A DNA stretch of 64,000 nucleotides from an uncultured Sphingopyxis sp. (GTDB taxonomy: Bacteria > Pseudomonadota > Alphaproteobacteria > Sphingomonadales > Sphingomonadaceae). The translations under genes were made by a program, and so were the position numbers. Of the stretch, positions 16,402 to 24,396 are shown piece after piece (within the stretch, counting starts at the first letter, position 1; every line of letters starts with the position of its first letter). The stretch covers positions 1,860,001 through 1,924,000 of the forward strand of contig NZ_LT598653.1 in the NCBI RefSeq assembly GCF_900078365.1. The letters run 5' to 3'. The notes under the pieces are model-generated. The model searched no databases. It saw nothing but the letters and a program-made list of their open reading frames with translations, and had not been told where the DNA came from.

Positions 16402-17474
16402 AACCAGCGCCCGCGCTCGATCGCCGTGCCGTTCGCGGGCAGCGAGAAATATTCGCCATCCTCGCCGACGACGACCGGCCCGTCGAAATGATCCTCGGCG
16501 CCGTCGAGGAAGGCCGCGTTCAGATAGGGCGAGGGCATCGACGGCACGACATGGCTGAGCACGAGCATCTTCACCCCCGCGGCGCGCGCGCTGTCCGCCG
16601 CTTGCGCCGGGCTGGCATGATAGTCGAGAATGTCGCGCATGATCTGCGCGGTCTGCTTGCGGCCCGCCCGGTCGAGCTGCGCGGCGAGGGTTTTCACCAT
16701 CTTCGGCTGGAGCGCCTCGTGGATCAGCAGGTCGGCGCCCTTCGCGGCGGCTTCGAGCGATTTGGACGCCGCCGTGTCGCCGCTGATCACGACGCTGCGC
16801 CCCTTGTAGTCGAAGCGATAGCCGACCGAGGGCTGCACCGGGCGATGATCGACCGCGAAGGCGGTGACGCGCAAGCCTTCGGCCTCATAAACGACGCTCG
16901 GTGAAGCCGGAACCTCGAAGGGCACCGCAACCGCTCCGGCGGCGGCGGGCGGCGTGATCTTCATGCCATGATGCGCGGTGCGATACCCGTTGTCGAGCGC
17001 ATAGGCGGCGTTGAAGCCCGCGATCACGCCCTCGACCCCGGTGGGACCGTGGACGGGCAGGGGAGTCTTGTTCCCGCTGGCGGTCCAGCGCAGCAGCATC
17101 ATCGGGCCCATGCCGTCGATATGGTCCGAATGATAATGGGTCAGGAAAAGCGCGCCGATGCGCCCGTTGGGCAGGCCCATCTGCGCGATATTGCGCGCCG
17201 AGCCTTCGCCCGCATCGACGACGAACATCGCCTTGCCCGCGATGACGACGGTGCAGGATGCCGCGCGCTCGCGCGCCGGGAGCGGCGATCCGGTGCCGCA
17301 CAGGCCGACGTGCAATCCATCGGGCAGAGCAGCGAGCGGGTCGCGCGCGATGTTGCGCTGGGCCGCGCGCTCGAAGAGCCACATGCCGATAGGCCGCTGG
17401 AACAGCCATGCCGACAATGCCCCGACGCCGATGATCGCCGCGATCCACAGCGCGGCTCGATGATTTCTGGTCAT
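16398..17474 (-). CDS. Membrane-anchored MBL-fold metallo-hydrolase
   Basis: A 358-residue protein with an N-terminal signal anchor (residues 8-37) and a metallo-beta-lactamase fold. The zinc motif is H113-Y-H115-S-D117-H118, preceded by the family's VVDAGEGSARNIAQ strand and followed by later His/Asp ligands (SGDTA, LSHVVPS). The architecture resembles RNase Z/arylsulfatase-like periplasmic hydrolases; the substrate is unknown. ATG 17474 has a strong GGAGGGGGT site. It is divergent from the acyl-CoA dehydrogenase operon and its stop overlaps the end of the Phd-PAS gene by 4 bp. Confidence 0.85.
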   Translation of the reverse strand: MTRNHRAALWIAAIIGVGALSAWLFQRPIGMWLFERAAQRNIARDPLAALPDGLHVGLCGTGSPLPARERAASCTVVIAGKAMFVVDAGEGSARNIAQMGLPNGRIGALFLTHYHSDHIDGMGPMMLLRWTASGNKTPLPVHGPTGVEGVIAGFNAAYALDNGYRTAHHGMKITPPAAAGAVAVPFEVPASPSVVYEAEGLRVTAFAVDHRPVQPSVGYRFDYKGRSVVISGDTAASKSLEAAAKGADLLIHEALQPKMVKTLAAQLDRAGRKQTAQIMRDILDYHASPAQAADSARAAGVKMLVLSHVVPSMPSPYLNAAFLDGAEDHFDGPVVVGEDGEYFSLPANGTAIERGRWF

Positions 17475-17578
17475 TCTTACCCCCTCCCGGTCCGCACGCG
17501 GCTTCTGCACATGCTGGACAAGCCGGGAGGTTAGGCGCAATCATCCGGTCAGGGAAGGTTGCAAGTGGCAACTTACCG

Positions 17579-17588
17579 TTTACGTAAA
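17579..17588. promoter_or_regulatory. Palindrome in the acyl-CoA dehydrogenase promoter region
   Basis: TTTACGTAAA is a perfect 10-bp palindrome, flanked by TTACC on the left and GGTGA on the right. It lies 47 bp upstream of the dehydrogenase start in a divergent intergenic region. The spacing and symmetry suit a TetR- or FadR-type operator. No matching regulator is adjacent. Confidence 0.4.
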
Positions 17589-17635
17589 GGTGAGCGCCCA
17601 TTATAAGGGCGCCAGTGCCCAATGGGAGATTCGTG

Positions 17636-18829
17636 ATGGACATGGAATTCAGCCCCGAGGATTTGGCCTTCCAGCAGGAAGTGCGCCAATTCATCGCCGA
17701 AAATTACCCCGCGGAACTCCGCGGCAAGCAGGACGAGGGCGAAGAATTGTCCAAGGAGGATTTCCTCGCCTGGCACAAAATTCTTTACAAGAAGGGCTGG
17801 ATCGCGCCCGCCTGGCCGGTCGAATATGGCGGCACCGGCTGGACGCCGACGCAGCGTTTCATCTGGTCGGAGGAGACCGCGCGCGCCGATTGCATCCGCC
17901 TGATGCCCTTCGGCCTCGCGATGGTCGGCCCCGTCATCTACACCTTCGGTACCCCGGAGCAGAAGGCGCATTTCCTGCCGCGCATCCTGTCGGGCGAGGA
18001 TTGGTGGTGCCAGGGCTATTCGGAGCCCGGCTCCGGCTCGGACCTTGCCTCGCTGCGCACGACGGCCGTCCGCGACGGCGACGATTATATCGTCAACGGG
18101 CAAAAGACCTGGACGACGCTCGCGCAGCACGCCGACTGGGGCTTCTTCCTCGTTCGTACCGACAAGGACGCCAAGCAGCAGGAGGGCATCAGCTTCCTCC
18201 TCATCGACATGAAGTCGCCCGGCATCACGGTGCGCCCGATCATCACGCTCGGCGGCGAGCATGAAGTCAACGAAGTGTGGCTCGAGGACGTCCGCGTGCC
18301 GGTGTCGCAGCGCGTCTATGAGGAGAATAAGGGCTGGACCTGCGCCAAATTCCTGCTCGCGCACGAACGCACCGGCATCGCCGGCGTCGCGGCGTCGAAG
18401 CGCGGGATCGAGAAGGTGAAAGACATCGCCCGCACCGAACTCGATGGCGAAAAGCCGCTGCTCCAGAATCCCTTCTTCAAGCGCAAGGTCGCCGAGCTCG
18501 AAGTCGATCTCACCGCGCTCGAATTCACCGAACTCCGCAGCCTCGCCGGCGCCAATGCGGGCAAGGGACCGGGGCCGGAATCGAGCCTGCTCAAGATCAA
18601 GGGCTCGGAAATCCAGCAGCGCCTCACCGAACTGACACTCGAAGCCGTCGGCCATTATGGCGCGCCTTATTTCCGCGGGTTCGGAGAGGGCGACAACGAG
18701 CATCCGATCGGGCCCGATTATGCGCACCGCGCCGCGCCGACCTATTTCAACATGCGCAAGACGACCATCTATGGCGGATCGAACGAGATCCAGCGCAACA
18801 TCATCGCGAAGATGGTGCTCGGCCTTTGA
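17636..18829 (+). CDS. Acyl-CoA dehydrogenase (first of a pair)
   Basis: A 397-residue flavoenzyme that would introduce an alpha-beta double bond into an acyl-CoA. The family layout is complete: N-terminal helices, a middle beta domain with WWCQGYSEPGSGSDLASL and NGQKTW, and a C-terminal helical domain. The C-terminus reads TIYGGSNEIQRNIIAKMVLG. The Glu that MCAD-type enzymes carry in YEGT is Gly here, as in many steroid/long-chain FadE-like enzymes. ATG 17636 follows GGGAG. A second, shorter acyl-CoA dehydrogenase follows after two REP-like hairpins. Two dehydrogenases in series suggest an alpha2beta2 enzyme (inference). Confidence 0.92.
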   Translation: MDMEFSPEDLAFQQEVRQFIAENYPAELRGKQDEGEELSKEDFLAWHKILYKKGWIAPAWPVEYGGTGWTPTQRFIWSEETARADCIRLMPFGLAMVGPVIYTFGTPEQKAHFLPRILSGEDWWCQGYSEPGSGSDLASLRTTAVRDGDDYIVNGQKTWTTLAQHADWGFFLVRTDKDAKQQEGISFLLIDMKSPGITVRPIITLGGEHEVNEVWLEDVRVPVSQRVYEENKGWTCAKFLLAHERTGIAGVAASKRGIEKVKDIARTELDGEKPLLQNPFFKRKVAELEVDLTALEFTELRSLAGANAGKGPGPESSLLKIKGSEIQQRLTELTLEAVGHYGAPYFRGFGEGDNEHPIGPDYAHRAAPTYFNMRKTTIYGGSNEIQRNIIAKMVLGL

Positions 18830-18842
18830 CCACATAATGGAC

Positions 18843-18918
18843 GTCATCCCGGCGAAGGCCGGGATTGCGCCGCCGCGTCATGGCGAGAGGTCGAGATCCC
18901 GGCCTTCGCCGGGATGAC
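18843..18918. repeat. Inverted pair of REP-like palindromes (type A)
   Basis: One palindrome (18843-18866) and its reverse complement (18895-18918) flank 28 bp. Both carry the GATCCCGG/CCGGGAT core with CGAAGG/CCTTCG centre. The pair separates the two acyl-CoA dehydrogenase genes and resembles a BIME. Confidence 0.8.
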
Positions 18919-18941
18919 GTCGAAATCGAGGATAACGATAA

Positions 18942-20081
18942 ATGGATTTCACCTACACCGAAACGCAGGACATGATCCGCGACACGCTCGCCCGATTTCT
19001 GAGCGACACCTATGACTTCGAGACGCGCCAGAAGTTCATCAACTCGGACAGCGGCCGCGATCCCGCGATCTGGACCGCGCTCGCGCAGGAACTCGGCATG
19101 CTCGGCGCGCCCTTTGCGGAGGAGCATGGCGGCCTCGGCGGCGGCGCGCTCGAAAATGCGATCGTGATGGAAGAACTCGGCCAGGTCATCGGGATCGAGC
19201 CTTATCTTCCGACCGTCGTCATCGCGGGCGGCGCGCTCAAGGCCGTCGGCGGCGCGCAGGCCGATGCGATGATTCCCGAGATCATCGCGGGCAATGCGAT
19301 CGTCGCTTTCGCCTATGCCGAGCCGCAGGGCCGCTACGACCTCGCCAACCTCCGCACCAACGCGAAAAAGGACGGCGCGGGCTATGTGCTGAACGGCCAC
19401 AAGGGCGTCGTCTACGCCGCGCCCTGGGCGACGCACCTGCTCGTCACCGCGCGCACCGGCGGCGGTCAGCGGGACAAGGACGGCGTCTCGCTGTTCCTGA
19501 TCGACGCCGCTTTGCCCGGCATCGTCCGCCGCGACTATCCGACCGTCGACGGCAGCCGCGCGTCGGAAATCTATTTCGAAAATGTCGCGATCCCCGGCGA
19601 CGCGCTGCTGGGCGGCGAGGGCGCGGCGCTGCCGCTGATCGAGCAGATCGTCGACGAAGCCACCGTGGCCGTCTGCGCCGAAGCGACCGGCGTGATGCAG
19701 AAGCTGCACGAAGGCACGCTCGAATATACGCAGCAGCGCAAGCAGTTCGGGGTGCCGATCGCGAAGTTCCAGGTCCTCCAGCACCGCATGGTCGACATGT
19801 TCATGGAAGTCGAACAGGCCCGCTCGATGACGATCATGGCGACGCTGAAGCTCGGCCTGCCCGCGAACGAGCGCATGGCGGCGGTGTCGGCGGCGAAGAA
19901 CAAGGTCGCGCGCGGCGCCAAGTTCGTCGGCCAGAACGCGATCCAGACCCACGGCGGCATCGGCATCACGCAGGAACTGGCGATCGGCCATTATTTCAAG
20001 CGCGCGACGATGATCGAGGGCCAGTTCGGCAGCGCCGATTTCCATATGGACCGCTATGAGCGGATCGTGCTGGCGGATTGA
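18942..20081 (+). CDS. Acyl-CoA dehydrogenase (second of a pair)
   Basis: A 379-residue member of the acyl-CoA dehydrogenase family. The N-terminal helical domain (YTETQDMIRDTLARFLSD), the middle domain (AYAEPQGRYDLANLRT and VLNGHKG) and a C-terminal domain (QTHGGIGITQELAIGHYFKR) are visible. The usual C-terminal YEGT/QIQR segment is replaced by MIEGQFGSADFHMDRY, so normal catalytic and FAD contacts are altered. This fits the non-catalytic or flavin-sharing partner of a heteromeric dehydrogenase with the preceding gene (inference). ATG 18942 follows GAGGATAACG. Confidence 0.9.
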   Translation: MDFTYTETQDMIRDTLARFLSDTYDFETRQKFINSDSGRDPAIWTALAQELGMLGAPFAEEHGGLGGGALENAIVMEELGQVIGIEPYLPTVVIAGGALKAVGGAQADAMIPEIIAGNAIVAFAYAEPQGRYDLANLRTNAKKDGAGYVLNGHKGVVYAAPWATHLLVTARTGGGQRDKDGVSLFLIDAALPGIVRRDYPTVDGSRASEIYFENVAIPGDALLGGEGAALPLIEQIVDEATVAVCAEATGVMQKLHEGTLEYTQQRKQFGVPIAKFQVLQHRMVDMFMEVEQARSMTIMATLKLGLPANERMAAVSAAKNKVARGAKFVGQNAIQTHGGIGITQELAIGHYFKRATMIEGQFGSADFHMDRYERIVLAD

Positions 20082-20083
20082 TT

Positions 20084-20220
20084 GATCCTCCCTGTCGCGT
20101 AGCGATGGGGAGGGGGACCGCCCGCGAAGCGGGTGGTGGAGGGGCAGCTACGGTGCGTCATGGCCCCTCCGTCAGCCCTTCGGGCTGCCACCTCCCCATG
20201 CCTGCGGCACAGGGAGGATC
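20084..20220. repeat. Nested palindromic intergenic element
   Basis: The 137-bp element begins GATCCTCCCTGT and ends with its exact complement ACAGGGAGGATC. Inside are two more inverted repeats (GGGGAGG/CCTCCCC and GGAGGGGC/GCCCCTCC). It fills the gap between the convergent dehydrogenase and TonB receptor genes, so RNA from either side would fold into a long hairpin and may end transcription. Confidence 0.75.
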
Positions 20221-20226
20221 TCGCGC

Positions 20227-22713
20227 TCAATAAGCCACATCCACCGCGATCCGTAGCGTGCGCGGGCGCAGCGGTGTGAGAAAACCCTCATTGCCTTCGA
20301 GGAACGGCGTTCCCAGCGAAAAGCGATTGCCGCGCGAATCGAACAAATTGGTCAGCGTCAGCGACAGCCCGCGCCGATCGTTGCCGACCCGCATCGCGAG
20401 CCCCGTATCGACATAATCGCCCTGGCTTTCGCCCAGCACCGGCCCGATGCCGAGCCGCGACGGCCCGACATAATTTGCCCAGCCGTTCACGCGGAAATCC
20501 TCGCTGCCGATCATCGTCGCATAGTTGATCGACCCGCGCACCGCGTGGCTCGCGACATTAGGGATCCGGCCGAGCCGCGCCGGCGCCGCGGCGAACACCG
20601 GCAGGATCTGCGGCGACAGGTCGTCGACGCGGCTGTGGTTATAGACCGCGCCGAGCTCGAAGGTCAGCGCGGCGGTCGGCCGCATCGCGACCGCGCCCGA
20701 CAGGCTGGTGATGCGCCCGTTGCCGATATTGGCGGTGGTCGGAAAGCCGCTGCTGTCGATGAAGTCCGCCTGGATGTTGCGCCAGCGGCTGTGCGAGATC
20801 GAAAGGCTGGCGTCGAGCAGGCTTCGGCCGCGGTCACCGAAACGCATCCCGGCCTCCCAGGTGCGGACCTTGTCGTTGAGGAAGCGCCGCACGAAGCTGC
20901 CGTCGACGGCAAGCCCGCCGGGACGGAAACCTTCCTGATAGCGCGCATAGAGCCGGACATTGTCGAGCGGGGTCGCGAGCAGCGAAAGCGACGGCAGCAG
21001 GTCGGTTTCGTTGCGCGACGCGGTCGTCGCGCGGTTCGCTTCCGCCAGCGCGAAGGATACGCCCTCGGCCTGGCCGCCCAGCCGCGCATGCGACAGGCGC
21101 AGGCCGCCCGAAGCGATCAGGTTGGGCATGATTTCGACCGTCGCTTCGGCATAGCCGGTGACTTCGGTGATCCGGTTGGTGACGCCGGGCAGGACCGCGC
21201 GCAGCGAACCATAGGCATATTCGCGGTCCTGCCGCGCGCGGTTGTGGATGAAGCTCGCGCCGACCACCCAGCCGAGCCCGTCGTGATAGGGCCGCGACAG
21301 CCGGTTCTCGCTGACGAACATGCGCGTGTCGTTATGCTGGTCGAGCACGCGCGGGACATCGGCCATGGGGGTGACCTCGACCGGGGCGAACAGGCGTTCG
21401 ACATCGACCGCGCCCATGGCGGCCCCCGCATCCGCTCCTTCGCCGCGCCGGGCTTCGGGCAGGCTCGCGTCGAACCGCTCGAACAGGCGATGGTCGATGA
21501 AGGCGTTCGACGACTGGAAATAAAGATCGCCCCAATCCTTCATCACGACGATCGTGCCCATGCCGTAACGCGCGCTCGCATTCTGCTCGACCATCGAGGC
21601 ACGGGTCAGCGGCGGCGCATCCTTGTCGGCATATTGCGCATCGTCGGAGGTGATCGCCTGGTAGATGCCGCCGAAATCGACCGTCCAGCCATCGCCGGCC
21701 TCAAAGCGGAAGGTGCCCCTTCCGCCGCGGACATGTACGCGGTTGACGTCATTCTGTCCGCGCAGCGGATTGTCGATATAGCCGCCGTCGGTGAGCATAT
21801 AGCCGACGAGGCGCAGCGCATGGCCGTCCTCGCCGACGGGCAGGTTGGCGATCGCGGCGATGTCGCCGCCGGGGTCGCCATGCTGGGTGACCGACAGGCC
21901 CGCGATCGCCTGGATGGTCATTGCGCGCGGATCGGGCGCTTTCGGCACGACGTGGATGATGCCGCCGAGCGAGCCCGCGCCATAGAGCGTGCCCTGCGGC
22001 CCTTCGAGGATTTCGACATTGTCGATGTCGTAGAGGCGCAGGTCGGGGTCCGGCGCGTTGTAGCTGAGGCGGATGTCGCCGAAATATTGGCCGACGGTCG
22101 ACTGCGTCGGGCCGGTGAAGCTCGAATCGGCGATGCCGCGGATGAACAGCTTGTTGCGGCCCGAACCCAGATGGGTCGAGGAAACATTGGCGGTGCGCGA
22201 CAGGATCGAATCCATCCCGCGTTCGCCGCCGAACGCCAGATCGTCGCCATCCAATCGGGTGACGACGCCCGCGAAGTGCGAATGGGGTAGGTCGGTTTTC
22301 GACGCGGTGACGATGATCTCGTCCCGCGGCGCCGCGATCATGTCGTTCGCCGGCTCGCGCGCCCGCGGCTGCGGCACCGGTCGCGGCGCAGCGGCCGCCT
22401 TCGCGACGCGGGCGGGGCGCCGTTCGATGCGCCAGCTCGTCGCGCTGACCCGGACCGCGCGCGCGTCGGAGCCGTCGAGCAGGCGCCGGATCGCCTGTTC
22501 GACGCTCATCCGCCCGCGCACGGGTTTGACGCGCGCTTTCCACAGTTTCGCATCGGCGACGCTGATGCTGACGCCCGCCTGCCGGCTGATCAGCGGGAGA
22601 GCGGCCGACAGGCTGCCCTTCGGCACGTCGAACGCGCGTTCCTCCCCCGCCTGAACCTGCGCGGGCAGGCACAGCGCTATCGCTGCTACGGCAAGGGAGA
22701 GGCGCGGGTGCAT
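20227..22713 (-). CDS. TonB-dependent outer-membrane transducer with STN domain (FecA-like)
   Basis: An 828-residue outer-membrane receptor. It has a signal peptide (residues 1-22), then a secretin/TonB short N-terminal (STN) domain (about 25-100, FDVPKGSLSAALPLISRQAG). A plug follows (EIIVTASK, LYDIDNVEILEGPQGTLYG), then a beta-barrel ending in TLRIAVDVAY. The STN domain signals to an anti-sigma factor, and the two genes upstream are exactly FecR and FecI homologues. This is thus a cell-surface signalling receptor. The ligand is unknown: iron chelate or glycan are the usual ones. ATG 22713, two bases past the fecR stop, is used; ATG 22734 inside fecR is an alternative. Confidence 0.93.
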   Translation of the reverse strand: MHPRLSLAVAAIALCLPAQVQAGEERAFDVPKGSLSAALPLISRQAGVSISVADAKLWKARVKPVRGRMSVEQAIRRLLDGSDARAVRVSATSWRIERRPARVAKAAAAPRPVPQPRAREPANDMIAAPRDEIIVTASKTDLPHSHFAGVVTRLDGDDLAFGGERGMDSILSRTANVSSTHLGSGRNKLFIRGIADSSFTGPTQSTVGQYFGDIRLSYNAPDPDLRLYDIDNVEILEGPQGTLYGAGSLGGIIHVVPKAPDPRAMTIQAIAGLSVTQHGDPGGDIAAIANLPVGEDGHALRLVGYMLTDGGYIDNPLRGQNDVNRVHVRGGRGTFRFEAGDGWTVDFGGIYQAITSDDAQYADKDAPPLTRASMVEQNASARYGMGTIVVMKDWGDLYFQSSNAFIDHRLFERFDASLPEARRGEGADAGAAMGAVDVERLFAPVEVTPMADVPRVLDQHNDTRMFVSENRLSRPYHDGLGWVVGASFIHNRARQDREYAYGSLRAVLPGVTNRITEVTGYAEATVEIMPNLIASGGLRLSHARLGGQAEGVSFALAEANRATTASRNETDLLPSLSLLATPLDNVRLYARYQEGFRPGGLAVDGSFVRRFLNDKVRTWEAGMRFGDRGRSLLDASLSISHSRWRNIQADFIDSSGFPTTANIGNGRITSLSGAVAMRPTAALTFELGAVYNHSRVDDLSPQILPVFAAAPARLGRIPNVASHAVRGSINYATMIGSEDFRVNGWANYVGPSRLGIGPVLGESQGDYVDTGLAMRVGNDRRGLSLTLTNLFDSRGNRFSLGTPFLEGNEGFLTPLRPRTLRIAVDVAY

Positions 22714-22715
22714 GG

Positions 22716-23648
22716 TCAGCGGGTCAATATCCATCCATCGCCTTGCCGCGCGGCCTTCGTCCCCGACAATGCGGCGAGGTCGGCGATCGTGCGGTCGCGA
22801 TTCTTGTCGATGATCAGCGCGCCGCGGAACGACAGGTCGGTCGCCTCTGGCGCGATGCGCACCTGCATCCCGGCGGTGCGCTTCAGATCCTCGGCAACCA
22901 CGGCGAGCGGGGTGCCGTTATAGACGAGCAAACCGCTGCGCCAGCCGCCGACGTTCGCGACGTCAACATCCCGCACCACCGGCGGCGTGCTGTCGCCGTC
23001 GCGCGCTTCGATGCCCTTGCCGGCGACCAGCCGAACATTGTCGCGGTCGGGGTTGTAGAGGACGATGCCTTCGGACACGGCAACGCTGGTCTGGCGGTCG
23101 CGGCGCACGACGTTGAACGCCGTGCCGAGATCGACGATCTTGGCGCCGCCCGTCTCGACCACAAAGGGATCGTTATCGCGGTGGACGACATGGAACATCG
23201 CCTCGCCCGCTTCCAGCCGGGCAAAGCGCGGACGATCCGCGTCGATCTCGACCACCGAAGCGCCGTTGATCTCGATCTTCGACCCGTCGGCGAGGGTGAC
23301 GGTGCGATGTTCGCCCGCAAGGGTCTCGATCCGGTCGCCGCCACCGAGCAGGCCAAGCCCCGAGATGCTGACCACCCCCACGATCGCAGCCGCCATGGCA
23401 CCGCCGAACCAGGCGCGCCGCGAAGGTCGGCGCGGGGCGTCGGGGATCATCACCACCGACGGCGCGGGCGAAGGCGGCAGCGCATCGAGGTCGCGATCGA
23501 GGCTCGCGACCGCGTCGTAAATCGCGGCGTGCGTGTCGTCTTCGGTGAGCCAATCGGCAAAGCCGTCCCAGTCGGAGAAGCCGGGATCGCGCTGGCGGAC
23601 CAGCCAGTCGATCGCGCGCGCTTCGGCGTCCGCCCGTTCAACCTGCAT
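22716..23648 (-). CDS. FecR-family anti-sigma factor / sigma regulator
   Basis: A 310-residue inner-membrane protein. Residues 5-45 form a DUF4880-like sigma-binding domain (DWLVRQRDPGFSDWDGFADW). One transmembrane helix lies near 85-110, followed by the periplasmic FecR domain (ETLAGEHRTVTLADGSKIEI). A C-terminal STN-like region (NGTPLAVVAEDLKRTAG) would contact the receptor. ATG 23648 has GGAGG seven bases upstream. It overlaps the sigma-factor stop by 11 bp and is followed by the receptor at 2 bp, so the three genes are one operon. Role: relays ligand binding to the sigma factor. Confidence 0.92.
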   Translation of the reverse strand: MQVERADAEARAIDWLVRQRDPGFSDWDGFADWLTEDDTHAAIYDAVASLDRDLDALPPSPAPSVVMIPDAPRRPSRRAWFGGAMAAAIVGVVSISGLGLLGGGDRIETLAGEHRTVTLADGSKIEINGASVVEIDADRPRFARLEAGEAMFHVVHRDNDPFVVETGGAKIVDLGTAFNVVRRDRQTSVAVSEGIVLYNPDRDNVRLVAGKGIEARDGDSTPPVVRDVDVANVGGWRSGLLVYNGTPLAVVAEDLKRTAGMQVRIAPEATDLSFRGALIIDKNRDRTIADLAALSGTKAARQGDGWILTR

Positions 23649-24159
23649 CGAACTGCCTCCGGATTTCGGCGAGCTTCGCATAAACCTTGCGCAGATCGGC
23701 TTCGACGGTGCTCAGGCTGACCCCCATTTCACTGGCAATATCGCGTTGATGGATGCCGTCGACGCGGAAACGTCTGAAAATCCGGGCCGGGCGCTCCCCC
23801 GTCGCCGCAATCGCGCTTTCGACGAGCGCGAGCTGTTCGCGCGAAATCAGCGCGCTTTCGCTCGACGGACTTTGCGTCGCCGATGCTTCGCCCCATGCCT
23901 TGTCGCGGAGCTCGCGCTGGCGCGCCGAGCGGTAGCGGTCGAGCATGAGATTGTTCGCGGCGCGCATGACATAGGGCAGGGGGTCGGCAATCGGCCCCAT
24001 GGGCCGGTCGGTCAAGCGCATCCACAGGTCCTGAAACAGATCCTCGGCGCCGTCGCCCGCGCCGCGTACCTCGAGGAAGCGCACGATACGGTCGCGGTTG
24101 GCGAGCAACACGCCTTCAATGCCCTGGGCGGCGTCGGATCGATCACGCGTATGGGTCAT
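23638..24159 (-). CDS. ECF RNA polymerase sigma factor (FecI-like)
   Basis: A 173-residue extracytoplasmic-function sigma factor. Region 2 reads EDLFQDLWMRLTDRP and YVMRAANNLMLDRYRS. Region 4 ends in the helix-turn-helix GIHQRDIASEMGVSLSTVEADLRKV. It would direct polymerase to the receptor operon when released by its FecR partner. The start is uncertain: ATG 24159 or ATG 24183 (adds 8 residues), neither with a good ribosome site. No Fur-box-like palindrome was seen upstream, unlike E. coli fecI. Confidence 0.9.
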   Translation of the reverse strand: MTHTRDRSDAAQGIEGVLLANRDRIVRFLEVRGAGDGAEDLFQDLWMRLTDRPMGPIADPLPYVMRAANNLMLDRYRSARQRELRDKAWGEASATQSPSSESALISREQLALVESAIAATGERPARIFRRFRVDGIHQRDIASEMGVSLSTVEADLRKVYAKLAEIRRQFDAG

Positions 24160-24334
24160 GGATTGCTTGCTTTGGAACGCCATCTTCCGTCGGTCAGCGC
24201 CGCTTCGCCCTGCGCCATACGTCCCCCTGATGACGCCGTCATATAGCGTCCAGGCTCCACCGCGCAACCGCGGTGCCGGGAAAGCGGGGATGGACAGTGC
24301 AAGCATCGTCTTCTTCATTCGTTCATGCCCTAGG

Positions 24335-24373
24335 CAAGGGGGAAGCATGGGTAGGGGTAGTGCTTCCCCCTTG
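24335..24373 (-). terminator. Stem-loop after the autotransporter gene
   Basis: CAAGGGGGAAGCA and TGCTTCCCCCTTG form a perfect 13-bp stem with a 13-base loop. It lies 24 bp beyond the stop of the autotransporter gene and upstream of the fecI-like gene. It likely separates the two minus-strand units, though no clear T-run follows. Confidence 0.6.
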
Positions 24374-24396
24374 CGGGCGGGGTCGGCCCCGGGGGG

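Noticed and set aside
20545..22290. Plus-strand frame opposite the TonB receptor
   Set aside because: No recognisable domain; codon positions fit the receptor frame on the other strand.
24160..24396. Fur box upstream of the FecI-like sigma gene
   Set aside because: No 7-1-7 palindrome or similar was found in this gap.
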